64,000 nt of DNA, from assembly GCF_000712035.1 (NCBI RefSeq), contig NZ_JONV01000008.1, positions 248,001 through 312,000 on the forward strand. Reading direction: 5' to 3'. Below the pieces are notes generated by a model that saw only the letters and a list, made by a program, of their open reading frames with translations, was not told the origin of the DNA and made no database searches. This DNA comes from Salinicoccus luteus DSM 17002 (lineage in GTDB: Bacteria > Bacillota > Bacilli > Staphylococcales > Salinicoccaceae). The position numbers and the translations under genes were made by a program. Below are positions 6,767-15,990 of this stretch, one piece after another (the stretch's first letter is position 1; the number at the start of each line of letters is the position of its first letter).

Positions 6767-7639
6767 ATGACAACGATTATGGATGGCAAAGCAGTTGCAG
6801 CACATTTATCTGAAGGAATTCGATATGCGCTTGAGGAATCACACAAGCATGGCATCAAACCGAAAGTCGCTTTTGTGAGGGTGGGCGGCCTGTCGGATTC
6901 CATCTCCTATGAGCGGGCGGCGATGAAACGTTTCGAGAAACTGTCGATCGATATGGAACAGTTCCATTTTCCGGAAGATGTTTCAGCCAGGGCTTTTCTG
7001 ACAAAATTCAGGGAGATCAATGAGGACTATTCTATAAACGGCATTCTTCTGCTGCAGCCGCTTCCCAAGCACATAGACATGAAGCGGGTGGTGGAACTGA
7101 TGAACCCGATGAAGGATATTGACGGAATGACCCCTTTCAATCTCGGCCAGGTCCTGACCGATGAAAAGAATCGGCTTGAGCCATGCACACCTGCAGGTGT
7201 GATGGAGATGCTCGATTTCTATGATATAGACCTGAAAGGGAAGAACGTCACCATCGTCGGGGCGAGTGCGGTAGTCGGCAAGCCGCTGTCACTGCTTTTC
7301 ATGAACCGTGATGCGACAGTGACGACATGCAACCTGTATACGGATGATCTGGTCGCCAAATGCCGGGAGGCGGATGTCATCGTCAGTGCAGCCGGGGCGA
7401 TCAACCTGATCGGGGCCGAGCATGTGAAGGAAGGGGCAATCGTCGTCGATGTCGGCATCAACTTCAATGATGAAGGGAAGATGGTCGGTGATGTCGATTA
7501 TGAAGCGGTGAAGGACAAGGCTTCCTATATCACTCCCGTGCCGGGCGGCGTCGGGGCAATAACGACCACAGTGCTTGCCTATCATCTGATGATGGCAACC
7601 GACTACCAGAAGGAGCCGGTCCTCTTCCTGGAACGCTAG
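6767..7639 (+). CDS. folD: FolD-type methylene-tetrahydrofolate dehydrogenase/cyclohydrolase, divergent subfamily
   Basis: A 290-residue FolD homologue that would interconvert methylene-, methenyl- and formyl-tetrahydrofolate. Seen motifs: LLLQPLPKHID (about 90-100), PMKDIDGMTPFN, PCTPAGVMEM, the Rossmann GASAVVGKPLS, and PVPGGVGAITT at the end. The usual catalytic YVxxK motif reads YERAAMK, so the position four residues after Tyr is Ala, and a Lys lies two residues later. This resembles a divergent subfamily that I recall from anaerobic Firmicutes. It stands alone rather than in a purine operon, so a second, canonical folD may exist elsewhere. SD AAGGAG is nine bases from the ATG. A long hairpin ends the gene. 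Confidence 0.85.
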   Translation: MTTIMDGKAVAAHLSEGIRYALEESHKHGIKPKVAFVRVGGLSDSISYERAAMKRFEKLSIDMEQFHFPEDVSARAFLTKFREINEDYSINGILLLQPLPKHIDMKRVVELMNPMKDIDGMTPFNLGQVLTDEKNRLEPCTPAGVMEMLDFYDIDLKGKNVTIVGASAVVGKPLSLLFMNRDATVTTCNLYTDDLVAKCREADVIVSAAGAINLIGAEHVKEGAIVVDVGINFNDEGKMVGDVDYEAVKDKASYITPVPGGVGAITTTVLAYHLMMATDYQKEPVLFLER

Positions 7640-7641
7640 AG

Positions 7642-7675
7642 AAAGCCATGCAGAAATTTCTGCATGGCTTTTTTT
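7642..7675. terminator. terminator after folD
   Basis: A self-complementary stretch centred on 7656/7657 (AAAGCCATGCAG with CTGCATGGCTTT) is followed by T residues. It also serves the convergent YolD gene. Confidence 0.88.
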
Positions 7676-7684
7676 GATGTCACG

Positions 7685-8065
7685 CTACAGCATGACGATA
7701 TTTAGAATATCGATGAATGAAATGAAAGTCATTTCCGTGTCATCCTCCGGATGATGTCCGATCAGTACCATGCTCCATGTATCGACCTGGACGAGCCTGA
7801 GATCGACCTGAAAACGGAATCCGTCATAGTAGTATTCGACCGTCACACATCTTTTTTCATGAAGTGCCTTCTTAAGGACACGATTCATTTCATCCAGGCG
7901 GTCATCGGACAGGACCGGCCGCTCAATCCTGGTCTGGTCCTCCACCATCTGCGCCACCCTTTCAAACTGTTCGGGCATGGTGGCGAAAGGTGCCCATTTG
8001 ATCATCCCGCGCCCCTGTGGAATATTGGAGTCGAGTTCGTCCATTGGCATATCCCGGTAGTCCAT
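7685..8065 (-). CDS. YolD-like family protein, SOS-controlled
   Basis: A 126-residue YolD-like protein. The family hallmark RGMIKWAPFATMPEQFE is at about residues 20-36, followed by an antiparallel domain with VTVEYYYDGF and a C-terminal hydrophobic strand. YolD proteins usually sit beside Y-family polymerases (UvrX/YqjW) and are thought to assist lesion bypass, but no polymerase gene is adjacent here. The ATG at 8065 is chosen because GGGAGGGG precedes it by six bases and the predicted transcription start is near 8097, which excludes the ATG at 8101. A perfect LexA box lies in the promoter. Confidence 0.82.
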   Translation of the reverse strand: MDYRDMPMDELDSNIPQGRGMIKWAPFATMPEQFERVAQMVEDQTRIERPVLSDDRLDEMNRVLKKALHEKRCVTVEYYYDGFRFQVDLRLVQVDTWSMVLIGHHPEDDTEMTFISFIDILNIVML

Positions 8066-8103
8066 CTGCATCCCCTCCCTGATCTGTTCCTCTGTCACCA
8101 TCA

Positions 8104-8132
8104 ATTATACGAACATATGTTCGCTTTTTCAA
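8104..8132 (-). promoter_or_regulatory. LexA (SOS) box inside a consensus promoter
   Basis: On the minus strand: -35 TTGAAA (8127-8132), 17-base spacer, -10 TATAAT (8104-8109). The spacer contains CGAACATATGTTCG (8110-8123), a perfect 14-bp palindrome of the Gram-positive LexA type (CGAAC-N4-GTTCG). LexA binding here would block the promoter until DNA damage. Confidence 0.9.
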
Positions 8133-8209
8133 GGGGCTTTAATCTTTTCATTTAGGGTATGGTAGATGGTGTGCTACTATAATAGAAAAAAGACGGAGGA
8201 GGAATCAGC

Positions 8210-9229
8210 ATGATCGGATATGTCGGCACTTATACCAAAGAGCATGGCAAAGGAATATACAAGTTCAATCTGGATGTGGAAACGGGGAAACTGACTGCCG
8301 TAGAAGAGGCGGCGGAATCTCCGAATGCCACCTATCTGGATATTGAAAACGATCGTATATATGCAATAAAGAAAGGAAAAACGAAGGCGGGAATCGCCAC
8401 GTTCGAAATCAGCGACATGGAGACGGGGGAACTGCGCTTCATCGAGGATTGTCTGGAGGAAGGTGCTTCAGGATGCCACCTGACGCTCACTTCAGATCAG
8501 AATTATATAGTGGATGCGGTCTATCTGTCCGGGGAAATCCGTCTGTATCGTGTGGATGAGCGCGGCGTAGCGTCAGAGCGTCTGGATATTTTTCAGGTGG
8601 AGGGGGATGGACCCCATGAGCGCCAGGACAACCCTCATTCCCACTTCGTCACCGAGACGCCGGACAGGAGATACATCGCAGCAGTGGATCTCGGAGCGGA
8701 CAAGATTGTAACGCTTGAGATCAAGGATGACAAATTGGAGAAGGTGTCGGAATGCAAAGTGGCCGCAGGCAGTGGCCCAAGACATCTTGTCTTCGATGAC
8801 AGCGGGACTTATGCATATATTTTCACCGAGCTTTCGAATGAAGTGATCGTCGCCAACTATCACGCTGGGGAATTCTTCCCGGTTGAAACGTATTCCGCAC
8901 TTCCGGAATCATTTGATGGACATTCCCAGGGGGCTGCCATCCGCAAGCATCCGAATGGAAAGTACATCTATGTATCCAACCGCGGTCACGACAGCATCGC
9001 TGTATTTGAAATCATTGAGGAAGGCAAGGCGCTGAAACGCCTCCAGATCGAGTCTACAAATGGGGACTGGCCAAGGGATTTCAACCTTACACCGGACGGG
9101 GGATATCTGGTATGTGCCCATGAACGCTCACATAACCTTGTACTGTTCAAGGTGAATGAAGACGGCACCATCGAACGGCAGGAAGGCGAACTGGAAGCAC
9201 CGGAAGGCGTCTTTGTCGGATTCATCTAA
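8210..9229 (+). CDS. lactonase family protein (6-phosphogluconolactonase-like beta-propeller)
   Basis: A 339-residue seven-bladed beta-propeller of the YkgB/Pgl lactonase family. The start MIGYVGTYTKEHGKGIYKFNLD is typical, and blade repeats such as SGPRHLVFDDSGTYAY (about residues 185-200) and HPNGKYIYVSNRGHDSIAVF follow, with LTPDGGYLVCAHE near the end. In the pentose phosphate pathway such enzymes hydrolyse 6-phosphogluconolactone, but many members have other lactone substrates. No signal peptide is present, so it is cytosolic. SD GGAGGAGG precedes the ATG. The next small gene starts on the base after its stop. Confidence 0.87.
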   Translation: MIGYVGTYTKEHGKGIYKFNLDVETGKLTAVEEAAESPNATYLDIENDRIYAIKKGKTKAGIATFEISDMETGELRFIEDCLEEGASGCHLTLTSDQNYIVDAVYLSGEIRLYRVDERGVASERLDIFQVEGDGPHERQDNPHSHFVTETPDRRYIAAVDLGADKIVTLEIKDDKLEKVSECKVAAGSGPRHLVFDDSGTYAYIFTELSNEVIVANYHAGEFFPVETYSALPESFDGHSQGAAIRKHPNGKYIYVSNRGHDSIAVFEIIEEGKALKRLQIESTNGDWPRDFNLTPDGGYLVCAHERSHNLVLFKVNEDGTIERQEGELEAPEGVFVGFI

Positions 9230-9523
9230 ATGAACAGAAAAGGATTATGGGTTGTCCTGGCTCTGATACTGATTGCGGCAGCGTTGCTGTTTCTGCCCCT
9301 GGCGGACCGGACGAGTGGTTCTGAGCGGGTGATCGTCGATCACACACTCCAGGAAATCGTCCATCCCGGATGCTACGACCAGGCGGAGCTGACGAACTAT
9401 ATCGATGAGGTATCATTTTCAAGGGCGACGGAGGAACTGGACTATCGTATCGAAGATGAATGTTCAAGCGAACGTCTTGCGGAAGGAAAAGAGAGTGTAA
9501 TAAGTAAAATATTTAATCGATAA
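9230..9523 (+). CDS. small membrane-anchored protein of unknown function
   Basis: A 97-residue protein with an uncleaved N-terminal membrane anchor (about residues 5-25) and a short outside domain containing two Cys residues (HPGCYDQ and EDECSSE), possibly a disulfide pair. No family is recognised. The ATG directly follows the lactonase stop and has no visible SD, so translation is probably coupled to the upstream gene. The joint layout suggests one operon but says nothing about the job. The 9524-9624 gap holds nothing clear. Confidence 0.55.
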   Translation: MNRKGLWVVLALILIAAALLFLPLADRTSGSERVIVDHTLQEIVHPGCYDQAELTNYIDEVSFSRATEELDYRIEDECSSERLAEGKESVISKIFNR

Positions 9524-9624
9524 AATTATGCTGATAATATTGATTTTTCAGAAAACTGGTGCTATTATTTGTTCATACCATTTTTTCATTCTTTCAACTA
9601 TTTTTTGGAATTGCCTTCCATAGG

Positions 9625-9660
9625 AAAACCCCGCCACATTTGATTGTGGCGGGGTTTTCT
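9625..9660. terminator. bidirectional terminator
   Basis: AAAACCCCGCCACA (9625-9638) pairs perfectly with TGTGGCGGGGTTTT (9645-9658); A and T runs on both sides. Confidence 0.9.
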
Positions 9661-9664
9661 GATG

Positions 9665-9928
9665 TCATTTTATTTTTATATCATCATATTTTGAGTCGCG
9701 GATGGCATAGGCCACATAAGGGCATGTCGGCTGTACCTTCTTGCCGTCCTCGCGGGCCATTTCGACCACTTCATCCACAAGGTCTTTCGCCAGCCCCCTG
9801 TTGCGGTGGCTCGGTTTCGTATACGTGCTGGTCACATCATAGTACTCCTCATGGTCATTGTAGATGAGTTCTGCAACCACTTCATGTCCTTCTTCCAGAT
9901 AAAGTCTGCCATCTTCCTTTTTCAGCAT
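9665..9928 (-). CDS. GNAT-like N-acetyltransferase, YjdJ type
   Basis: An 87-residue minimal acetyltransferase of the YjdJ/GNAT-like family. It contains VTSTYTKPSHRNRGLAKDLVDEVVEMAREDG (quoted as the stretch near residues 32-62; key parts HRNRGLAKDL), the acetyl-CoA pyrophosphate loop, then PTCPYVAYAIR, the conserved end with a Cys near residue 69. Substrates of this class are unknown. It begins 12 bp after ppaC and is probably cotranscribed with it. Confidence 0.82.
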   Translation of the reverse strand: MLKKEDGRLYLEEGHEVVAELIYNDHEEYYDVTSTYTKPSHRNRGLAKDLVDEVVEMAREDGKKVQPTCPYVAYAIRDSKYDDIKIK

Positions 9929-9940
9929 ATTGATGCCTCC

Positions 9941-10864
9941 TTATGACAATGCTTTTGTAATCTGCGGCACTACCTGCTTCTTGCGTGATACCACACCCTC
10001 CAGAACCGCTGAATTCTCATCCAGGGCAACATCGAACGCCTTTTCAATGGAGTTTGCATGTGCACCAAGTGCGAGAACCCTGGAGTTCGAGTTCAGGATA
10101 TCCGTGACGACAAGTACAAAAAGATCGTAGCCGTCCTTCTCAATCTGTTCATTGATGGCGGATTCAAGTTCTTCCTTCCGCTCGAACACTTCGTCCACAT
10201 CGACGACGTTGACCTGGGCGATGCGTGTCGTCCGTTCTCCCATCTCGAACGTCTTGGCGTCTCCGGTGATGAGCGCCTCGGCAGACTTGTCACTTGTGGA
10301 TGCGCCGGCCTTCAGCATTTCGATGCCGTACGCCTCAAGATCGATTTCTGCAATCTCCTTGAGCGCTTCGGCAGCTTTCCTGTCCTCCTCGGTCGTTGTC
10401 GGCGATTTGAACAGCAGCGTATCCGAAATGATCGCAGAAAGCATGAGTCCCGCCATCTCCTTGGAGATATCGAGGTCATTCTCCTTATATACCTTCTTCA
10501 GGATTGTCGCAGTGCAGCCGACAGGCTCTGCACGATAGTAGAGTGGTGATTCCGTACGGAAGTTGGCTATACGATGATGGTCGAACACTTTCAGTATGTT
10601 GGCCTTCTCGATGTTCTCTGCAGACTGCTGGAACTCATTGTGATCCACCAGTATGACAGGTGCATCGTCCTCGAGCGATTCAAGCAGTGCAGGCGCTTCG
10701 ACGCTGAAATGGTCGAGTGCATACTGCGTTTCGGGGTTGATCTCACCGAGGCGGCAGGCAACAGCATCATTGCCGAGCTTCTGCTCGATGTCCGCTGTGA
10801 CGAGTGCGGAAGTGATCGTGTCGGTGTCCGGGTTCTGGTGTCCGAAAATTTTGGTCTGGCTCAT
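9941..10864 (-). CDS. ppaC: manganese-dependent inorganic pyrophosphatase
   Basis: A 307-residue family II pyrophosphatase (DHH superfamily), the normal length. It shows GHQNPDTDTITSAL at residues 8-21 (metal ligands His and Asp), VDHNE near 75, and FDHHRIANF near 98, the DHH motif. The C-terminal DHHA2 domain contains the expected R and K residues (SRKKQ near the end). It hydrolyses pyrophosphate in the cytosol, pulling biosynthesis forward. No CBS domains are inserted. SD AGGAGA precedes the ATG. It lies between pncA and the small GNAT gene, all leftward. Confidence 0.95.
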   Translation of the reverse strand: MSQTKIFGHQNPDTDTITSALVTADIEQKLGNDAVACRLGEINPETQYALDHFSVEAPALLESLEDDAPVILVDHNEFQQSAENIEKANILKVFDHHRIANFRTESPLYYRAEPVGCTATILKKVYKENDLDISKEMAGLMLSAIISDTLLFKSPTTTEEDRKAAEALKEIAEIDLEAYGIEMLKAGASTSDKSAEALITGDAKTFEMGERTTRIAQVNVVDVDEVFERKEELESAINEQIEKDGYDLFVLVVTDILNSNSRVLALGAHANSIEKAFDVALDENSAVLEGVVSRKKQVVPQITKALS

Positions 10865-10929
10865 GGTTTTTCATTCTCCTTTTGGTATGTTATTACTTTT
10901 CCCATTTTACCATTGAAGTATTCATCCTT

Positions 10930-11481
10930 CTATGGTTCTACGGTGGCACCAAGTGCATTTTTGAAATGATCGAGTGCGCTCTCATGTGCCGGGCCGTTGA
11001 ACGAGGCGACGCATGAGGCGGGAACGACGATGCCATAGCCATTGTTGTAGGCATCGACCGCCGTATGCATGATGCAGATGTCGGTCACAAGGCCGGTCAG
11101 AGTCACGGTATCGATGTCCCGCTCCTGGAGCAGCTGGTTGAGCGGTGTACCTGCAAAGGAGCTGTAGCGGCGCTTGTCGATGAAGAAGACGTTCGGTGCA
11201 TCCATGATTTCCGTATAGGCGTCCCGGACTTTGCCGTACAGCGCGCGGCCCTCCGTGCCTTCTATGTTGTGCGGTGGAAACAGTTTCGCTTCCGGGTGCA
11301 GCGTGTCCTGTTCAAAATGAAGATCCATCATGAAGAATATCGGTTCTCCGGCTTCATGTGCGGCACGGATCCGATCCACGATGGCCGGCTCGATCGCCTG
11401 GGCGGCACCTCCCGCGGTCAGCCTGCCGTCGGGTGCAGCAAAGTCGTAGGAATAGTCGATCACGAGCAGTGCATTGTTCAT
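10930..11481 (-). CDS. pncA: isochorismatase-family cysteine hydrolase, probable nicotinamidase
   Basis: A 183-residue cysteine hydrolase. The catalytic triad candidates are Asp in LLVIDYSYDF (near residue 8), Lys in FFIDKRRYSSF, and Cys in GLVTDICIMHTA. A metal-site DxH (MMDLHFEQDT) is present, as in nicotinamidases. It would convert nicotinamide to nicotinate for the Preiss-Handler route. The nearby pncB and nadE, which use nicotinate and make NAD, support this. It starts 37 bp after the MFS gene and could be cotranscribed with it. Confidence 0.85.
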   Translation of the reverse strand: MNNALLVIDYSYDFAAPDGRLTAGGAAQAIEPAIVDRIRAAHEAGEPIFFMMDLHFEQDTLHPEAKLFPPHNIEGTEGRALYGKVRDAYTEIMDAPNVFFIDKRRYSSFAGTPLNQLLQERDIDTVTLTGLVTDICIMHTAVDAYNNGYGIVVPASCVASFNGPAHESALDHFKNALGATVEP

Positions 11482-11518
11482 TTATAATCCCCCTTCCGTT
11501 TTATGTTCTTCATATCCA

Positions 11519-12697
11519 TTATGCCATATCCCGCCGCCTATACATAAATGATATATTCAGCAGGGTGATGATGGCGATGATGATGGTGAAGAAACTGAAG
11601 TAGTAGTTCCCATCCGTCACGGTGATGATGTATCCGCCGATGACCGGGCCGATGATGCTGCCGAGGCTGAACAGGATGCCGGCCATCAGATTGCCGGCCG
11701 GGAGGTTCGATTTTGGTGTAATGTCCGTCATATAGCTGATGCCTAAAGAATACATGGAGCCGACGAAGACGCCGGCGAGTATGAACAGCAGCACCAGCAT
11801 GGCAAACGAACTGCTGTAGAGTTCCATGAACAGGAAAGTCACAGCCCCGAGCACGAGAAGTACCGTGATGAGCCGGCTGCGGCCAATCCGGTCCCCGAGC
11901 GCACCGATCGGCACCTGCAGGAGAATCGCACCGAAGCTGAAGGCCGGCAGGATCCAGGTGATGTCGGAAAGGGCGAAGCCGTTCCTGACTGCAAATACGG
12001 GGAAGTTGCTGTTGAGCGACGACTCGAAGATGCCGAACAGCATCGGGAAAAGGAAAGCGATCCAGCTCGTTGCGAGCACAGCCCTGAAATTCCGGAAGGT
12101 GTTGAATAGCGTGATGGGCACTCCGGAATCGACCGGCATCGCGTCTTCAGCCCCCTTCAGCAGGAAGATGAGCGGCCAGCCCATCATGGTGAGTATACCG
12201 GAGACGACGAACGGCAGCGGTTCCCAGATGGTTACGAGTTCACTGACCTTCGGCCCGATCATGAAGCCGAACGAGAAGAACAGGCCGTAGAAGGCGATGA
12301 CACGGCCGAGCTTGTGCTGCGGAGTGCTCTGTGTCAGCCACGTCTGGGTGCTGAAGTGGAGCACATTGTCGCCGACGCCGACAAGCAGGCGGAGCAGGAA
12401 CCATATCCATATCGAATCAAGCACCGGGAACAGCAGCATGGAGATGCCGACGATGATGCCTCCGGCGATGATCATGGGTCTGAAGCCGTATTTCCTGAGC
12501 GGGGCTTCGATGAATAGGGCGGACACGAGTACGCCTATGTAGAGACCTGAGGCATGCAGTCCATTGAGTGTGGCATGCACTTCCCGGTTCTCCAGGATGA
12601 AGGAGATCAGCGGGAGGAGCATCCCCTGTGAAAAGCCGGATATGCAGACGATCAGGGACAGGATGATGAAGCGTGCCCTGAAACTTGCAAATTTCAT
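11519..12697 (-). CDS. MFS transporter
   Basis: A 392-residue major facilitator protein with about 12 membrane helices. The loop between helices 2 and 3 shows FIEAPLRKYGFRPM, and the equivalent between helices 8 and 9 shows GALGDRIGRSRL, a typical MFS signature. The transported molecule is not predictable. Because it is divergent from pncB and precedes pncA, a link to pyridine metabolism is possible, but this is only context. SD GGAGG lies before the ATG. Confidence 0.88.
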   Translation of the reverse strand: MKFASFRARFIILSLIVCISGFSQGMLLPLISFILENREVHATLNGLHASGLYIGVLVSALFIEAPLRKYGFRPMIIAGGIIVGISMLLFPVLDSIWIWFLLRLLVGVGDNVLHFSTQTWLTQSTPQHKLGRVIAFYGLFFSFGFMIGPKVSELVTIWEPLPFVVSGILTMMGWPLIFLLKGAEDAMPVDSGVPITLFNTFRNFRAVLATSWIAFLFPMLFGIFESSLNSNFPVFAVRNGFALSDITWILPAFSFGAILLQVPIGALGDRIGRSRLITVLLVLGAVTFLFMELYSSSFAMLVLLFILAGVFVGSMYSLGISYMTDITPKSNLPAGNLMAGILFSLGSIIGPVIGGYIITVTDGNYYFSFFTIIIAIITLLNISFMYRRRDMA

Positions 12698-12791
12698 GAT
12701 ATTCCTCCAATGATATTATGTTGGTATAGAATTTGGTTGTGTTAGAATGATTATAACTGATTTGGAGCACTTCATGGAGGGACTGTAAAAA

Positions 12792-14243
12792 ATGTATCAA
12801 TTTGAAGATGACAGTTTTATGCTGCACACCGATTTGTATCAGATCAATATGGGCAAGACCTATCTGGAGCAGGGCCTGGAGAACCGGACCGCCGTGTTCG
12901 ACCTGTATTTCAGAAGCATGCCGTTCGGCAATGGATATGCCGTCTTTGCCGGGCTCGAGCGCATCATCGATTTCCTGAAGAACCTGAAGTTTACGGAATC
13001 GGACATAGAATATTTAAGGTCGATCGGCTATGAGGAGGATTTCCTTGCATACCTGAAGGAACTGCGCTTCACAGGGAAAGTGCGCGCCATCCAGGAAGGG
13101 GAGCTCGTCTTCGCCAATATGCCGCTCGTCCAGGTGGAGGCGCCGATCATCGAAGCCCAGCTCATCGAGACCGCACTGCTCAACATCGTCAACTTCCAGA
13201 CGCTGATTGCAACGAAGGCGAGCCGCATCCGCCAGATTGTGCCTGACGGCACACTGATGGAGTTCGGTACGCGCCGGGCCCATGAGTTCGATGCTGCACT
13301 GTGGGGCGCCCGCGCGGCAATCATCGGTGGATTCGACGGCACAAGCAATGTCAGGGCGGCGAAACTCTTCGGCCTGAATGCCAGCGGTACACACGCCCAC
13401 GCCATGGTCCAGGCATATGGCGACGATTACGATGCCTTCAGGGCCTACGCGGATTCCCATGAGGACTGCGTCTTCCTCGTCGATACGTTTGATACATTGA
13501 AATCCGGCGTGCCGAACGCGATCAAGGTGGCCAAAGAGTATGGCGACAGGATCAACTTCATCGGCATCCGCCTCGATTCCGGCGATATCGCATACCTTTC
13601 CAAAGAGGCGCGGAAGATGCTCGATGATGCCGGTTTCCATGACGTGAAGATCATCGTCTCGAATGACCTGGACGAAGTGACGATCCTGTCGCTCCTGTCG
13701 CAGGGGGCGAAGGTCGACAGCTGGGGCATCGGCACCAAGCTGATTACAGCATACGACCAGCCGGCGCTCGGCGCGGTCTATAAGCTTGTGGCCATCGAAA
13801 ACGCTGAAGGGGAGCTTGAGAACAGAATAAAAATTTCAGGCAACCCGGAAAAGGTGACGACACCGGGCAAAAAGAACATCCACCGGATCATCAACAAAAA
13901 TACAGGGATGTCGGAAGGTGAATACATTACGCATTTTGGGGAAGAGATAAAGGAAGATGAGCCCCTGCTCATGTTCCACCCCATCCATACGATGAAAAGG
14001 AAGCTCATCCGCTCCTATAGAGCGGTGGAGCTGATGAAGGACATCTTCATTGATGGGGAGTGCGTGTATGAGCCGGAGAACATCGACACGATAAAACGGC
14101 GCCATGAAGAGCGCCTCGGTCTGCTGTGGGAGGAGTACAAGCGTTTCCTCAATCCGGAGGAGTATCCGGTCGATCTCTCAAGGGAACTGTGGCAGATCAA
14201 GCAGGACCTCATCGAGGAATCAAGTAATAAAACATTGGAGTGA
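12792..14243 (+). CDS. pncB: nicotinate phosphoribosyltransferase
   Basis: A 483-residue type III nicotinate phosphoribosyltransferase. Motifs: [14 protein letters not shown] at the start, [15 protein letters not shown], the [11 protein letters not shown] segment near residue 200 with the His that is phosphorylated, and [12 protein letters not shown] (PRPP/phosphate binding). It makes nicotinate mononucleotide from nicotinate and PRPP with ATP hydrolysis. SD GGAGGG lies 11 bases before the ATG. nadE starts eight bases after its stop, so the two form an NAD-salvage operon. TTGGTA and TAGAAT boxes 16 bp apart lie near 12721-12748. Confidence 0.95.
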   Translation: MYQFEDDSFMLHTDLYQINMGKTYLEQGLENRTAVFDLYFRSMPFGNGYAVFAGLERIIDFLKNLKFTESDIEYLRSIGYEEDFLAYLKELRFTGKVRAIQEGELVFANMPLVQVEAPIIEAQLIETALLNIVNFQTLIATKASRIRQIVPDGTLMEFGTRRAHEFDAALWGARAAIIGGFDGTSNVRAAKLFGLNASGTHAHAMVQAYGDDYDAFRAYADSHEDCVFLVDTFDTLKSGVPNAIKVAKEYGDRINFIGIRLDSGDIAYLSKEARKMLDDAGFHDVKIIVSNDLDEVTILSLLSQGAKVDSWGIGTKLITAYDQPALGAVYKLVAIENAEGELENRIKISGNPEKVTTPGKKNIHRIINKNTGMSEGEYITHFGEEIKEDEPLLMFHPIHTMKRKLIRSYRAVELMKDIFIDGECVYEPENIDTIKRRHEERLGLLWEEYKRFLNPEEYPVDLSRELWQIKQDLIEESSNKTLE

Positions 14244-14250
14244 TGTAGGA

Positions 14251-15096
14251 ATGAGAACATTACAGAAAGAAATTGTTGAGCAGTTCAATGTGAAGCCGGA
14301 AATCGATCCTGGAACAGAAGTCAGGGAAATCATCGATTTCATGAAGGATTATGTAAAAAATTATACATTCATCAAATCATTCGTCCTCGGCATTTCGGGC
14401 GGCCAGGATTCGACCCTGCTCGGAAAACTGGCCCAGATGGCAGTCGATGAACTGAATGAGGAAGTCGAAGGGGGCGGCTATGAGTTCCATGCGCTCCGCC
14501 TGCCGTACGGCAAGCAGAACGATGAGCAGGATGCCATTGATGCCATTGAATACATCCAGCCGACAGCGTCCGCGACCATCGATATCCGTCCGAATGTGGA
14601 GCGCAGCATCGCTTCATTGAAGGAAGCCGGGTACGAACTGACGGACTTCCTCGAGGGCAATGAAAAGGCGCGGGAACGGATGAAGGCGCAGTATGCCGTG
14701 GCTGCAACAACGAATGGTGTCGTGCTGGGGACGGATCATCCGGCCGAAGCCATCACAGGCTTCTATACGAAGTTCGGCGACGGTGCAGCCGACCTCGTCC
14801 CGCTGTTCGGCCTGAACAAACGTCAGGGCAAGATGCTTCTTGAATATCTTGAAGCACCGGAGCACCTCGCCAACAAGATACCGACAGCCGACCTTGAGGA
14901 TGACAAGCCGATGCTCAGCGACGAAGAGGCGCTTGGTGTCAGCTACAAGGCGATTGACGATTTCCTCGAAGGCAGGGAAGTGTCGGACGAAGACTACGAG
15001 ACCATCATCGGATGGTACAAGAAGACCCAGCATAAACGGGATCTTCCTTATCACCGCTACAACAAGCCCGCCTATGGAGAAAAGCAGGAGGACTAG
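14251..15096 (+). CDS. nadE: ammonia-dependent NAD synthetase
   Basis: A 281-residue NAD synthetase without a glutaminase domain, so it uses ammonia. The ATP pyrophosphatase P-loop [14 protein letters not shown] is near residue 48, followed by [13 protein letters not shown] and the [22 protein letters not shown] stretch (near residue 160), both typical. It completes NAD from deamido-NAD. The true start is the ATG at 14251 (MRTLQKEI), preceded by GTAGGA; the frame is open further upstream inside pncB. Gene order matches Staphylococcus. Confidence 0.95.
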   Translation: MRTLQKEIVEQFNVKPEIDPGTEVREIIDFMKDYVKNYTFIKSFVLGISGGQDSTLLGKLAQMAVDELNEEVEGGGYEFHALRLPYGKQNDEQDAIDAIEYIQPTASATIDIRPNVERSIASLKEAGYELTDFLEGNEKARERMKAQYAVAATTNGVVLGTDHPAEAITGFYTKFGDGAADLVPLFGLNKRQGKMLLEYLEAPEHLANKIPTADLEDDKPMLSDEEALGVSYKAIDDFLEGREVSDEDYETIIGWYKKTQHKRDLPYHRYNKPAYGEKQED

Positions 15097-15151
15097 GATC
15101 TCCCTGCTGGGCAGAACAGCTATATTCAAGCAGAAAGAAAGGTAGAATCGA

Positions 15152-15796
15152 ATGATAACAGCCATATCACAAAACCCGTGGCTGATGGTGCTCGTCATCT
15201 TTGTCATAAACATCGTCTATGTGAGTTTCCTGACATTGCGTACCATCTCTACACTCAAGGGATACCGTTATACAGCAGCAATATTCAGCATCCTGGAAAC
15301 CTTCGTGTACGTCATTGGACTGGGCCTGGTGCTTGAGAACCTGGACCAGTTCCAGAACGTCGTCGCGTACGCATTCGGTTTCGGGGTCGGCATACTCGTC
15401 GGCCTCAGGATAGAGGAGAAGCTCGCCCTCGGTTATCTGGTCGTCAACGTGATCACATCCGAAATAGACAAGGATCTCCCGAAGAACCTGAGGGATCTGG
15501 GCTACGGGGTCACGCATGGCTATCAATATGGCCGGGATGGAGAGCGGATGACGCTGCAGATACTTACGCCAAGAAAATATGAACGCAAGCTCATTGCGAC
15601 GATCAAGGAGCTCGACGAACGGGCGTTCATCATCACGCATGAACCGAAGAACATCAATGGCGGCTTCTGGACGAAGGGTGTCAGACGCAGACGCCTCAGA
15701 AGCTATGAGCCTGAAAATGTAGAAGAAGTATTGGAGGAAATTTCCGAAGCTGAGGAATCGGAAAGTGAGAGAAATGTCGAAAAAGAAAAAGTTTAA
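15152..15796 (+). CDS. UPF0316 (DUF2179) membrane protein
   Basis: A 214-residue protein with three membrane helices in the first 95 residues ([18 protein letters not shown], a second near 45-65, [19 protein letters not shown]) and a C-terminal soluble DUF2179 domain with a basic then very acidic tail. The family is of unknown function. The same gene lies between nadE and the NETI/purB genes in Staphylococcus. SD AGAAAGG precedes the ATG. It overlaps the following NETI gene by 23 bases, so the two are translated together. Confidence 0.88.
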   Translation: MITAISQNPWLMVLVIFVINIVYVSFLTLRTISTLKGYRYTAAIFSILETFVYVIGLGLVLENLDQFQNVVAYAFGFGVGILVGLRIEEKLALGYLVVNVITSEIDKDLPKNLRDLGYGVTHGYQYGRDGERMTLQILTPRKYERKLIATIKELDERAFIITHEPKNINGGFWTKGVRRRRLRSYEPENVEEVLEEISEAEESESERNVEKEKV

Positions 15797-15959
15797 AGTG
15801 GAAGATGGCGAATCCCTGGAGGCGTGCCTTGCCCGGATGCGGGAGGAAGGCTACCAGCCCGTCCGGCGCATGGAGCGTCCCGTGTTCATCGAGCAGAATG
15901 GAGAGCGCATCGTCGATCATCAGGAAATTGTATTTGAAGGAAAAAAGATTGAGGAATAG
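15774..15959 (+). CDS. NETI motif-containing protein
   Basis: A 61-residue protein matching the NETI family (YebG in Bacillus): [16 protein letters not shown], then [19 protein letters not shown]. Function is unknown; the small charged fold suggests nucleic-acid or protein binding. The ATG at 15774 is chosen over an in-frame ATG at 15765 because it gives the conserved short, lysine-rich start. It overlaps the end of the DUF2179 gene. This gene pair next to purB is conserved in Staphylococcaceae and Bacillaceae. Confidence 0.85.
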   Translation: MSKKKKFKVEDGESLEACLARMREEGYQPVRRMERPVFIEQNGERIVDHQEIVFEGKKIEE

Positions 15960-15990
15960 GCGGATAATTCATTTATCCACCTATTTTTTC
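15959..15990 (+). terminator. terminator before purB
   Basis: GGCGGATAA and TTATCCACC pair with one mismatch around a 5-base loop, followed by a T-run, separating the NETI gene from purB. Confidence 0.75.
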
